A stretch of 64,000 nucleotides of DNA from the NCBI RefSeq assembly GCF_000717345.1, contig NZ_JNZA01000001.1, positions 1-64,000 on the forward strand, written 5' to 3'. The translations under genes were made by a program, and so were the position numbers. This DNA is from Streptomyces lydicus. Lineage in GTDB: Bacteria > Actinomycetota > Actinomycetes > Streptomycetales > Streptomycetaceae. A model generated the notes under the pieces. That model was not told the origin of the DNA, did not search any database, and worked only from the letters and a program-made list of their open reading frames with translations. Shown one piece after another: positions 24,647-34,435 of this stretch (position 1 is the first letter of the stretch; the number at the start of each line of letters is the position of its first letter).

Positions 24647-25339
24647 ATGTCTGTTCACGACGCCGCCCGAGCGCTGCCCGCCGTACCGGCCCTGCGAGCC
24701 CTGTGCCGGTCGATAGCCATGGCCGAGGCGGTGCTCACCACGGATGCCGACCGACGCCATGGGTTCAACTCCCGCTGGTCGGAGACCGAAGAGCTCGCCT
24801 CGATGAGCAACGGCTCCGGTGACGAGTACGCCATCGTTTTTTCGCCCGCCGGCGCGTACATACGGGGCTTCGACCATGAGTCCCCGTTGACCCCGTACCA
24901 CCACGAGGACGTACCCGCGCCGTGGCCGGGTGTCGTGGACTCCGTCCCGGAGCCCTTCCGGCGCTACGTCGACGAGCCGGCCTTCACGGACGAGGACGGC
25001 ACGCCCGTGGTGACGGTGTGCCTGTGGCGCGGGGCCGCGGACGAGCACTGGCAGGCCGGGCCGGTGGAGTTCCCCGAAGGACACCCGGATCCGGACGGAT
25101 CGGGATGGCTGTTCGGGCTGCTGACGGACCCGACCCCGGAGGCTTTTCAGGAGTTCGCGGAGGACTACTACGAGACCGCCGTCGACCTGCGGGCCGTGCG
25201 CCAGGTGTACGACCTGCGCCCGCTGGACCGGGAGCTGATAACCGCGCTGAACCCCGCGGCGTCGGTCGAGCAGGTCGTCGAGGCGGCCGTAACGATCGGC
25301 TATCCCCTCGCCGTTGACCTGATACCCAGGGCTGCCTGA
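24647..25339 (+). CDS. protein of unknown function
   Basis: This 230-residue acidic soluble protein was not matched to a family. Notable segments are DEYAIVFSPAGAYIRGFDHESPLTPY (quoted in part: IRGFDHES), a VTVCLWRGAADEHWQAG stretch and FAEDYYETAVDLRAVRQVYD. The pattern is reminiscent of DUF-type proteins in bacterial immunity and toxin contexts, but no partner gene is present. The ATG at 24647 is chosen; the in-frame ATG at 24635 is an alternative and neither has a strong ribosome site. Confidence 0.7.
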   Translation: MSVHDAARALPAVPALRALCRSIAMAEAVLTTDADRRHGFNSRWSETEELASMSNGSGDEYAIVFSPAGAYIRGFDHESPLTPYHHEDVPAPWPGVVDSVPEPFRRYVDEPAFTDEDGTPVVTVCLWRGAADEHWQAGPVEFPEGHPDPDGSGWLFGLLTDPTPEAFQEFAEDYYETAVDLRAVRQVYDLRPLDRELITALNPAASVEQVVEAAVTIGYPLAVDLIPRAA

Positions 25340-25468
25340 CGCGCCTCACGGCGGCCGCCGCCCCGCCCTTTCCCTCCGCGGCAACGGGGAGACACGGGGG
25401 GAAAGGGCGGGGTGCAGGTGCAGGTGCAGGTGCGGATCGGCGGGCCGCTAGGGTCAACCCGCCCCGGG

Positions 25469-25505
25469 CAGCCCGTCCGGTTCAGCCCGTCCGGTTCAGC
25501 CCGTC
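25469..25505. repeat. 14-bp tandem repeat at a gene end
   Basis: The unit CAGCCCGTCCGGTT occurs twice in full and a third time in part (CAGCCCGTC). The last two copies run into the stop codon of the agmatine deiminase gene, so the 3' end of that gene lies within the array. A shorter GGTGCA repeat lies nearby at about 25411-25435. Confidence 0.7.
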
Positions 25506-26641
25506 TTCGGGATCTGCTGGGTGATGCAGTGGACGCCGCCACCGCCCCAGGCCAGCGTGGTGGCGGGGACGCCGACGATCCGCTTGCCGGGGAAGAGGGA
25601 CTGGATGACGGCGAGCGCCGCGGTGTCGGATGCGGGGACGTTCGCCGTGGGGACCACGACACCGGTGGCCGTGGGGTAGTAGTTGGTGTAGCTGAAGGTG
25701 ATCACCTCGTCCGTCCCCACGGTGAAGGTGGGCAGTTGATTCATCTCCGTCAGCTGGAAGCTGCGGCCCCGGGCGTCCGTGCTTGCCTGCAGCACCCTCT
25801 TGTTCTCGCTCAGCCGCGGGTAGTTGGGGTTGCCGGTGTCGGACGGCAGATTGATCAGCAGGCGGGCCGGGCCCGCGTAGGCGGCGACCAGATCGACGTG
25901 CCCGTTGGTGACGGTGTCGCCGTACATCCCGTACGGCAGCCAGATCATCTTGGTCGCCTGGTAGGCGTCGAGCAGCGCGGCCTCGATCTGGGCCTTGGTC
26001 ATGTTCGGGTTGCGGTTGGGGTTGAGCAGACACTCCTCGGTGCCGATGATCGTCCCCTGCCCGTCCTGGAGGAGCGCACCGCCCTCGAAGACCATGCCGA
26101 CGGGCAGCCGCGGCACCTTCAGGTAGTCACAGACGCCGGTCGGGAGATTGTCGTCCTTGTCGAACGGGAACTTGTTGCCCCACCCGTTGAACTGGAAGTC
26201 GAGGCCGAGCAGTTTCCGCCCGCCGGGATCGACGCCGAAGATCGGGCCGTTGTCACGCGGCCAGCAGTCGTTGATCGGGTACTCGATGACGGTGACCGTC
26301 GGGCCGACCTTCTGCCGTACGGTGGCGGCCATGCCGGGGTTGGCGACCATGGTGACCGGTTCGAACTGGGCGATGGCGCGGGCCACCTCCGCGACCTCGT
26401 TCTGGACGGCCGGCAGCTTGTCGCCCCAGTTGTCATCGGCGTCCCACGGGAAGGCCATGAGACAGCCCGCGTGCGGCACCCACTCCCCGGGGACGGTGTA
26501 GGTGGTGCCGTTGTACGTGGCAGCGGCGGCGCGCCCGGTACCGGTGCCGGTGAGGGCGGCCGTGGCGGCGGCCATCGCGGAGGCGGTCATGAAGCCCCGC
26601 CTGCTGAGCCGGAGGGTGCGAGGCTTTCGGGGTGCGGTCAC
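25496..26641 (-). CDS. Tat-exported agmatine deiminase
   Basis: This 381-residue enzyme of the agmatine deiminase/PPAD family converts agmatine to N-carbamoylputrescine and ammonia. Catalytic motifs are WPRDNGPIF near 128, NGHVDLVAAY near 238 and the nucleophile Cys in GGGGVHCITQQIP near 372. Unlike cytoplasmic enzymes it has a twin-arginine signal (LSRRGFM near 13-19, cleavage after the RAAAA region near 40), so it should act outside the membrane. The GTG at 26641 follows GGAGAG. It lies 10 bp after the permease gene in one operon, and a TetR regulator is divergent from the operon. Confidence 0.88.
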   Translation of the reverse strand: MTAPRKPRTLRLSRRGFMTASAMAAATAALTGTGTGRAAAATYNGTTYTVPGEWVPHAGCLMAFPWDADDNWGDKLPAVQNEVAEVARAIAQFEPVTMVANPGMAATVRQKVGPTVTVIEYPINDCWPRDNGPIFGVDPGGRKLLGLDFQFNGWGNKFPFDKDDNLPTGVCDYLKVPRLPVGMVFEGGALLQDGQGTIIGTEECLLNPNRNPNMTKAQIEAALLDAYQATKMIWLPYGMYGDTVTNGHVDLVAAYAGPARLLINLPSDTGNPNYPRLSENKRVLQASTDARGRSFQLTEMNQLPTFTVGTDEVITFSYTNYYPTATGVVVPTANVPASDTAALAVIQSLFPGKRIVGVPATTLAWGGGGVHCITQQIPKTG

Positions 26642-26651
26642 GGTGCTCTCC

Positions 26652-28220
26652 TCAGGTGGCGTTCTGGGACGTGGACGTCGAGGTGGAGGTGGAGGTGGAG
26701 GTGACAGGAGAAGGGGAGTCGGGGGAGTCCAGGTGGTCCACCGGGCCGGCGGCCGGCAGCTTGTCCTGGGGCCGGCGGGCCATCAGATAGACGGTCCCGG
26801 CGCCCAGCACCACGGCGACGCCGAGCGGCGCGGCCCAGGTCTGGTACCAGGGCGCTCCCGGCGGTGCGAGCACCGCGCGCGGCCAGGCGACGTTGGTGAC
26901 CTCGAAGCCGGTCCAGGCCACGGCGAGGACGTTGAGCACCGTGCCCTTGCGGCCCTGCCGGATGTGACCGCCGGGCACCCAGGTGCCCCGCAGCCGCGCG
27001 ATCAGGGCGGCCGCGGAGACCAGGAAGAACGGCAGGAAGGTGGCCGCGGTGCCGAAGGCGATCAGTGAGCCGATCGCGGTGGCGTTCATGCCGAGCAGCA
27101 GCGCCGTGCCGGACACGAGGGTGGAGGCGATCAGGCCGCCGAGGGGCGCCCGGCGCGCGTTGACCTTGCGTACGTGCCGGGAGAAGGGGAACACGTCGTC
27201 GCGGGCGAGCGAGTACAGCCCGCGGGCGGCGCCGCCCTGGGAGGCCATGGCACAGGCGAGGAAGCTGATCAGGACGACCACGACGAACGGCTTGTCGGAC
27301 CAGGAGCCGAACGAGGTCACCACCGCCGTGGTCACCGGGTCGACGTCCTTGCCCGCGACGACGGTGGCGGTATCCGGGTAGGAGATCGCGACGGCCACCG
27401 CGTTGAGGATGACCACCGCGCCGACCGACAGCAGCGCCCACCACATGGCCCGCGGCACCTGCCGGCCGGCGTCCCGGGTCTCCTCGGCCGTCGACACACA
27501 GGCGTCGAAGCCGATGAAGGCCCACCCCGCCACGGCCAGCACGGTCAGCAACGCCACCGGCAGGGAGCCGCCGGACAGCGACTCGGCGCCGAAGGTGTGG
27601 GTGAACAGCGAGAAGGGGTGTTTGCGGAAGAACAGCAGCAGGGACAGTCCGACGAGCACCGAGGCGATCGCCTCGCCCGCGATGCCCGCCGAGACGAACC
27701 ACTTCAGGATGTTGATGCCGTACGCGTTGACCAGCGCGCAGAACAGGACGATCGCCAGCGAGACGGCGACCATCGCGCCGGGCGAGGGGGTCACGCCGAT
27801 CAGCGCGAACACCCAGGGGGCGGCCAGGTAGGCGACGGTGGTGTTGCCGAACATCACGGCGAACTGCCACACCCAGCCGCTCAGCCAGCCGAACGACGGC
27901 CCGATGAGCCGGCGCCCCCACTGGTACGGGCCGCCGGCCAGTGGCCACTGCGACGTCAGCTCGGAATAGACGTTGACCACCAGGCACTGGCCGGCCAGGA
28001 CGACGGGCAGGGCCCAGACCCAGACGGGCCCGGCGATCATCGTGCCGATCATGGAGACCGCGTACAGCGCGACCACCGGGGAGACCACGGCGAAGCCCAT
28101 GGAGATGTTCCCCAGGATGTTCAGGCTGCGGCGGAGCTCCTGTTTGTACCCCAATGACGCAAGTCGGGCGGCGTCGTCGTCACCGCTGCCGGCGGGGGAG
28201 GGGGGCGGGGGTATGGGCAT
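26652..28220 (-). CDS. APC-type amino acid/polyamine permease
   Basis: This 522-residue membrane protein has about twelve transmembrane helices and APC superfamily features: GNISMGFAVVSP in helix 1, GGPYQWG near 107 and AGWAFIGFDACVSTAEETRDAG near 265. The C-terminus ends in an unusual run of alternating Ser-Thr encoded by a hexanucleotide-like repeat near 26670-26700. With the exported agmatine deiminase immediately downstream, uptake of agmatine, N-carbamoylputrescine or a related amine is likely. The ATG at 28220 follows GAGGT; upstream in-frame sequence overlaps the regulator. Confidence 0.88.
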   Translation of the reverse strand: MPIPPPPSPAGSGDDDAARLASLGYKQELRRSLNILGNISMGFAVVSPVVALYAVSMIGTMIAGPVWVWALPVVLAGQCLVVNVYSELTSQWPLAGGPYQWGRRLIGPSFGWLSGWVWQFAVMFGNTTVAYLAAPWVFALIGVTPSPGAMVAVSLAIVLFCALVNAYGINILKWFVSAGIAGEAIASVLVGLSLLLFFRKHPFSLFTHTFGAESLSGGSLPVALLTVLAVAGWAFIGFDACVSTAEETRDAGRQVPRAMWWALLSVGAVVILNAVAVAISYPDTATVVAGKDVDPVTTAVVTSFGSWSDKPFVVVVLISFLACAMASQGGAARGLYSLARDDVFPFSRHVRKVNARRAPLGGLIASTLVSGTALLLGMNATAIGSLIAFGTAATFLPFFLVSAAALIARLRGTWVPGGHIRQGRKGTVLNVLAVAWTGFEVTNVAWPRAVLAPPGAPWYQTWAAPLGVAVVLGAGTVYLMARRPQDKLPAAGPVDHLDSPDSPSPVTSTSTSTSTSTSQNAT

Positions 28221-28251
28221 GGACGTACCTCGCCTCGACGTTCGAGCTAAA

Positions 28252-28266
28252 ACTAACTTTGTTAGT
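28252..28266. promoter_or_regulatory. TetR-type operator of the permease-deiminase operon
   Basis: ACTAAC-TTT-GTTAGT is a perfect 6-bp inverted repeat with a wider TTCG...CGAA frame. It lies 31 bp upstream of the permease ATG in the gap shared with the divergent TetR gene, and is the obvious binding site for that regulator. Confidence 0.7.
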
Positions 28267-28357
28267 CGGCGAACGTAGGGCCGTCCTGCCGGTCTGTGAA
28301 GCCCCTGCCGGTGAGTAACCTTGAAAAGCCAGGAATTCGAGGGGAAGCGAGAGGCGC

Positions 28358-29002
28358 ATGGGTCGCCCACATCAGACATTGCTGAGCAGGACGGCCATAG
28401 CGCGCGCGGCACTTGAGCTGATCGACGACCGCGGCTACGAAGCGCTCACCATGCGGGCGCTGGCCGACCGGCTGGGCGTGCGCGGGGCCTCGCTGTACAA
28501 CCACATCGGGTCGAAGGATGACATCCTGGACGCGGTCAGCGACCTGCTCGACGCCGAGATCGACACCACACCGCTGCACCACACCCCTTGGCCCGAGGGC
28601 ATCGCCGCCTACGCCCGTGGCTACCGGCGGGTCTTCCAACGTCACCCCAACGCCATCGCGCTGGTCGCCCGCCGCGGGGTCCGCACCGAAGGCGCGCTCA
28701 AGGAGTACGACACCCTGCTCGGCACCCTGATCGGTGCGGGCTGCGACCCCGCGCTGGCCGCCGAGACCGCGGCCGCCCTCGACTTCCTGGTCATCGGGTC
28801 GGCGCTGGAGACGTACACGGCGGGCTTCACCAGGCCGCCGGCCGCGTACCGGCCCGCGTACCCCGCGCTGGCCGACTCCCTCGAAGCCGCCGCACGGCTC
28901 GACCCGGCCCCGACGGCACTCGACGACCGGGGCTTCGAGTTCGGCCTGCGCATGATCCTGGGGGGCCTGGCGCAGCAGCTCGACGCCGCGCGGAGCGACT
29001 GA
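28358..29002 (+). CDS. TetR family regulator
   Basis: This 214-residue regulator has an HTH at about 12-58 (ALELIDDRGYEALTMRALAD then RLGVRGASLYNHIGSKDDIL) and a TetR_C-type ligand domain. It is transcribed divergently from the permease-agmatine deiminase operon, with a clear palindrome in the gap. It most likely represses that operon until an amine ligand binds. The ATG at 28358 aligns with the conserved start MGRPHQ. Confidence 0.9.
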   Translation: MGRPHQTLLSRTAIARAALELIDDRGYEALTMRALADRLGVRGASLYNHIGSKDDILDAVSDLLDAEIDTTPLHHTPWPEGIAAYARGYRRVFQRHPNAIALVARRGVRTEGALKEYDTLLGTLIGAGCDPALAAETAAALDFLVIGSALETYTAGFTRPPAAYRPAYPALADSLEAAARLDPAPTALDDRGFEFGLRMILGGLAQQLDAARSD

Positions 29003-29051
29003 TCCGCGGCGCTCACCGGGCTCCGTTCGCACCCCGCCGATCCCGCACGCA

Positions 29052-29100
29052 CGCCGAAGGGGCGAAGCCGGCCCGGCAGGTCGGCTTCGCCCCTTCGGCG
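29052..29100. terminator. bidirectional terminator
   Basis: A perfect 19-bp inverted repeat (arm CGCCGAAGGGGCGAAGCCG) with an 11-base loop lies between the convergent TetR and DUF4232 genes. Confidence 0.8.
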
Positions 29101-29121
29101 CGGAGGCGGCGGCTGCCGCCG

Positions 29122-29778
29122 TCAGCCGGAGGCGCCCGGCGTGACGGCCGTGACGCTGAACTCGTCACCGCAGACCCGGAGGCCCGAAGTGCGCGCGGTC
29201 ATCGCCTCCTTGGAGCCCGGCGGGTACGCCTGGACCAGGTCGGCGCTCTTCCAGCAGCCGGAGCCCTTCAGCCCCTCGTTGATGGTGTGCAGCACGGCGT
29301 GCGCGCTGGCACCGGGGGCCAGCCGCACGGCCTGGCCGGCGCCCTGCTCGCGGGTGGCCGGCTTGCCGATCGCCTGCGCGTCCCGGGCCATCAGCGACAC
29401 CCCCGGGAAGCCGCGCAGGGTGCAGGTCTGCTTGCCGCTGTTGGTGAAGATCAGCGGGTAGCGGATGTTGCCCGCACCCGCGTCGGGCGCGCCCAGCCGC
29501 ATCCGCATCGACGCCGCGGTACAGCGGTCCGAGGAGTTGTCGGCGGAGGCCGCGCTGCGTGCGGCGGTGGGCTGACCGCCGGTGCCCTGCGAGCTGCCCG
29601 CGGTGCCGCTGCCGCCGGACGTGTCGCCGGAACCGGCGCTCCGGGAGGCGGCGGCCGACGGGTTGCCGGCGCCGGTGGTCTTGCCTTCCTGGCAGGCGGT
29701 GAGGGCGACGGCGGCAACGGCGGCGAGCACCGCGGCAGCGGCGTGACGTGCGTGGCGCGGGGTGAGATGGGGGGACAT
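29122..29778 (-). CDS. DUF4232 lipoprotein
   Basis: This 218-residue protein has a lipoprotein signal peptide with lipobox LTAC (Cys near 29), a Ser/Gly/Thr-rich spacer (about 35-85) and a C-terminal DUF4232 domain (about 88-215). The domain starts RCTAASMRMRLG and contains LIFTNSGKQTCTLRGFPGVSL. The domain is common in Streptomyces secreted proteins and its function is unknown. The ATG follows AGGAG. A strong terminator lies past the stop. Confidence 0.88.
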   Translation of the reverse strand: MSPHLTPRHARHAAAAVLAAVAAVALTACQEGKTTGAGNPSAAASRSAGSGDTSGGSGTAGSSQGTGGQPTAARSAASADNSSDRCTAASMRMRLGAPDAGAGNIRYPLIFTNSGKQTCTLRGFPGVSLMARDAQAIGKPATREQGAGQAVRLAPGASAHAVLHTINEGLKGSGCWKSADLVQAYPPGSKEAMTARTSGLRVCGDEFSVTAVTPGASG

Positions 29779-30007
29779 GTCGCTCCTGATCTGGTCGAAC
29801 GTGGTGCGTGAACCTGCGAGACACTCATCCGCCTGCCCCGGGAGGACGGGCGGCGCAACTCCCCTGGCATTCCGTGGGGTACGGCCAGGTGGGGGCGGGG
29901 TTGCGGAGCACGACCTACTCTCCACAGAGTCACTGACGGTCGGCTAATGCTGCGCTAACGTGCCGTCGACCTCGGCGGCGGCGCACCGGGCCGCGGTCGT
30001 CCGCCCC

Positions 30008-30220
30008 TCACGTGGGCGCGCCCTCGGACGGCAGCCGCCGTTCGAGATTCCCCGACAGATGGCGGGCCGCGTAGGAGCCTTCGCCGCCGTTCTCGGCCAG
30101 CATCCGCAGCAGCACGAGGGCTGCCTGCGCCTCGCGCAGCGTCAGCAGCGGCAGCCGCTTCTCGTCCATGTCGACGACGCCGTCCACCAGCGCCAGCAGG
30201 CGGTGATCCGTTTCATTCAC
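30008..30220 (-). CDS. small protein of unknown function
   Basis: This 70-residue reading frame is probably genuine: it has balanced amino acid composition and a helical middle (LTLREAQAALVLLRMLAENG). It begins at a GTG (MNETDHRLLALVDG) with only a weak AGG upstream. It lies just downstream of the GNAT acetyltransferase gene in the same direction (64 bp gap). No family was recognised. A longer frame reaching upstream is a shadow of the acetyltransferase gene. Confidence 0.55.
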   Translation of the reverse strand: MNETDHRLLALVDGVVDMDEKRLPLLTLREAQAALVLLRMLAENGGEGSYAARHLSGNLERRLPSEGAPT

Positions 30221-30284
30221 GACCTGGATAACGGCGTGCGTCCGGCGCGGACACGCCTGCCCGCGCCGGGCCGTCCCGCTCCGC

Positions 30285-30830
30285 CTACGCGGAACGCCAC
30301 TCGGGGGCGAGCACCGACCAGATCTCGGTGTCCTGCCGCACGCCCCGGTACGGGTGGTTCTCGCGCAGCACTCCGTCGCGGCGCATGCCGAGCCGCCTGG
30401 CCACGTTGATGCTCGGGGTGTTCTCCGAGGACACCAGCCACTCCACCCGGTGCATCCCGCGTTCCCGGATCGCCCAGTCGATGATGAGGCGGGTCGCGCG
30501 GGTGACCAGGCCGCGTCCGGCGGCATCCGGCTCCAGCCAGCAGCCGGCCTCGCAGTTGCCGGTCTCCGCGTCGAAGAGCCGGAAGAGGACGCCGCCGACG
30601 AGGAGTCCGTCGAGCCAGATGCCGTAGAGCCGGCCGGCGTCGGCGGCGGCCTTGTCGGCGTACGACTGGAGCCAGCGCCGGGCGGAGTCGAGGTCGGTCG
30701 TGGCGTCGGGGAGCCCGATGTGCCGGCCGATGAATGCGCGGCCGCGGTCCATGTGGGCGAGGAACTCCTCGGCCTGCCAGGGCTCCAGTGGCCGCAGTTC
30801 GGCCCCGTCACCCAGGGAAATCGCGAACAT
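30285..30830 (-). CDS. GNAT N-acetyltransferase (RimJ/RimL type)
   Basis: This 181-residue enzyme has the RimJ/RimL-like layout: LRPLEPWQAEEFLAHMD, ARRWLQSYADKAAADAG and CEAGCWLEPDAAGRGLVTRA, where the acetyl-CoA-binding Q/RxxGxG/A motif is present as AAGRG. The C-terminal block HRVEWLVSSENTPSINVARRLG is typical. It should acetylate an N-terminal amine of a protein or small molecule. The ATG at 30830 is preferred because GGAGG lies six bases upstream; an ATG at 30836 abuts that site. Confidence 0.85.
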   Translation of the reverse strand: MFAISLGDGAELRPLEPWQAEEFLAHMDRGRAFIGRHIGLPDATTDLDSARRWLQSYADKAAADAGRLYGIWLDGLLVGGVLFRLFDAETGNCEAGCWLEPDAAGRGLVTRATRLIIDWAIRERGMHRVEWLVSSENTPSINVARRLGMRRDGVLRENHPYRGVRQDTEIWSVLAPEWRSA

Positions 30831-30956
30831 CCTCATCCTCCACAGTGCCCGTGCGTGATCACTGGATCCTCGCACGGGCCCCCGCGCGGCGCGGTGGCCG
30901 GTTCCGTACCGCGCGCCCCGCCCGCCGGCCCACCGTTCCGGGCTCCGCGGCGGAGG

Positions 30957-33098
<2,142 letters not shown>

Positions 33099-33233
33099 GT
33101 TCGCAAGCCTCCCGACCGGACGGCACAGCACGGCATCACGCGGCATCCACACCACACCCATGCCCCTCCACGGCTCGCCGATGCCGGTGGGGCGCGCCGG
33201 GTTGCGCGGGCGGGCGGGAGCGGGGGGTGACGG

Positions 33234-33258
33234 ATGCCCCGCACGCCACATAAGAAAC
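33234..33258 (-). promoter_or_regulatory. candidate SigB-type promoter of glgX
   Basis: Read on the minus strand the sequence is GTTT-N15-GGGCAT, about 135 bp upstream of the glgX ATG. Spacing and elements match those before both CsbD genes. Confidence 0.4.
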
Positions 33259-33272
33259 ACATAAATTGAAAG

Positions 33273-33297
33273 GTGTGGTGGTGGGGAGTGCGGGCAC
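33273..33297 (+). promoter_or_regulatory. candidate SigB-type promoter of the hydrophobic protein gene
   Basis: GTGT-N15-GGGCAC lies 25 bp before the start codon at 33322. The -35 element is weak, but the spacing equals that of the other candidates. Confidence 0.35.
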
Positions 33298-33321
33298 ACG
33301 GTTGTCCGGAGGTTGATAACT

Positions 33322-33492
33322 ATGGTTCCCCTTCTTCTCGTTCTGCTTCTCGCCCTGCTTCTTTTCGGCGCCGGATTCGCGCTCAAGGCCCTGTGGATCG
33401 TGGCCGTGGTCGTGCTTGCGGTGTGGTTGCTGGGCTTTGTTGTGCGCTCGGCCGGGCCCGGCGGAAAGCGAGGTCGTTGGTATCGCTGGTGA
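33322..33492 (+). CDS. small hydrophobic membrane protein
   Basis: This 56-residue protein has two adjoining hydrophobic stretches (VPLLLVLLLALLLFGAGFAL and LWIVAVVVLAVWLLGFVV) and a basic, aromatic tail ending GRWYRW. It matches the short 'hydrophobic protein' family widespread in Streptomyces. GGAGG lies nine bases upstream of the ATG. It is too short for common ORF cut-offs. A terminator follows. The function is unknown; its setting among stress genes suggests a membrane-stress role. Confidence 0.8.
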   Translation: MVPLLLVLLLALLLFGAGFALKALWIVAVVVLAVWLLGFVVRSAGPGGKRGRWYRW

Positions 33493-33520
33493 CGGGCGAC
33501 GTCCGGCGTAAAAGGGGTGG

Positions 33521-33547
33521 GGCCCCGGCACCGAGAGTGCCGGGGCC
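33521..33547 (+). terminator. terminator
   Basis: A perfect 11-bp inverted repeat (arm GGCCCCGGCAC) with a 5-base loop lies 29 bp past the stop of the hydrophobic protein gene. Confidence 0.75.
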
Positions 33548-33703
33548 TCATCCGTGTGCGTCCGCCCGGCATTTGCCCCGGCCCTGTCGTCCGCTTGCTT
33601 TCCGGCCAAACGAAGACCGAAAACGGTGGGGCGTCACGGCGGTGAAGAACGTTTCCAGGGGTACACGGCAGCCGATGTCGAGCTCCGCGAGAGAGGAAAT
33701 GCT

Positions 33704-33955
33704 GTGCTGAAGCCCCATCCGGCGATACTGCGGGATCTTGTGAAGCAGTATGAGGAACTTCGTGCCCAGAACCCGGAGCGGAACTCGTCGGAGACCCGGC
33801 GCCGGGCGGAGGACCTCTCCTACACGCTCTGCGTCTCCACCGGAACCCGGACCGTCGAAGCCGCCCTGGCCTTCGCCGCCGAACAACTCCAAGCGGATCT
33901 CGCGGAGCTGGCCTACGCACCGGGCGCCCCGGCGCCGTTGCAGCTCGCCACCTGA
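33704..33955 (+). CDS. DUF5133 domain protein
   Basis: This 83-residue protein matches the actinobacterial DUF5133 family: start LKPHPAILRDLVKQYEELRA, then RRRAEDLSYTLCVSTGTR and EAALAFAAEQL. The function is unknown. The GTG at 33704 with AGAGGA six bases upstream gives the family N-terminus; the open frame continues upstream without homology. A GGGTAC element at 33659-33664 could be a SigB-type -10, though its -35 is poor. Confidence 0.78.
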   Translation: MLKPHPAILRDLVKQYEELRAQNPERNSSETRRRAEDLSYTLCVSTGTRTVEAALAFAAEQLQADLAELAYAPGAPAPLQLAT

Positions 33956-34111
33956 AGAGCCCCGGCCATGATTCTTTCCTCCGTTTCGGAAAGACAGGAA
34001 TCATCGGCCGCGCAACGGACACAAGAAGAGATACGACGGTCCGGGGGTGCGGCCACGAATTCCCTCCCTCCGCTGCGCCCCTGGAACGTCATCCCCCGGA
34101 AATTCCTCGCC

Positions 34112-34136
34112 GTTCGGCGGGAGTTATCAGGGGCAT
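34112..34136 (+). promoter_or_regulatory. candidate SigB-type promoter of the second csbD-like gene
   Basis: GTTC-N15-GGGCAT lies 41 bp upstream of the ATG at 34178. The same pattern precedes the first CsbD gene and glgX. Confidence 0.4.
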
Positions 34137-34177
34137 ACGACATACGAACCGCTGAGAAACCGATGAAGGGAGCCCCG

Positions 34178-34351
34178 ATGAGTGCCGAGGAAAAGGCCAA
34201 GGCGAAGACGGAGCAGGTCACCGGAAAGGCGGAGAAGGCGGCAGGCCGCGCCGTGGGGAATGAGCGCATGGCAGCCGAGGGCTCGGCCAAGGAATCCAAG
34301 GGCGATCTGCGGAGTGCGAAGGAAAAGGCCAAGGACGCCCTTGACGACTGA
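34178..34351 (+). CDS. CsbD family stress protein (second copy)
   Basis: This 57-residue Lys/Ala/Glu-rich protein has the CsbD pattern KTEQVTGKAEKAAGRAVGNE followed by MAAEGSAKESKGDLRSAKEK. It has the same length as the copy at 8906-9079 but differs at many residues, so the two are paralogues rather than a recent duplication. AAGGGAG precedes the ATG. A 20-bp terminator follows. General-stress expression is expected from the family. Confidence 0.88.
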   Translation: MSAEEKAKAKTEQVTGKAEKAAGRAVGNERMAAEGSAKESKGDLRSAKEKAKDALDD

Positions 34352-34382
34352 GCACCGATAACTGAACCCCACACACTGTCAC

Positions 34383-34429
34383 GCCTGTCGGGTGCGGGTC
34401 CGTCTCCAGCGGACCCGCACCCGACAGGC
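34383..34429. terminator. bidirectional terminator
   Basis: A perfect 20-bp inverted repeat (arm starting GCCTGTCGGGTGC) with a 7-base loop lies between the convergent csbD-like and PP2C genes. It is the longest perfect hairpin seen in the window. Confidence 0.85.
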
Positions 34430-34435
34430 ATGTGT

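Noticed and set aside
25411..25505. Short tandem repeats as a possible CRISPR array
   Set aside because: Units of 6 and 14 bp are directly adjacent without unique spacers, and no cas genes are present.
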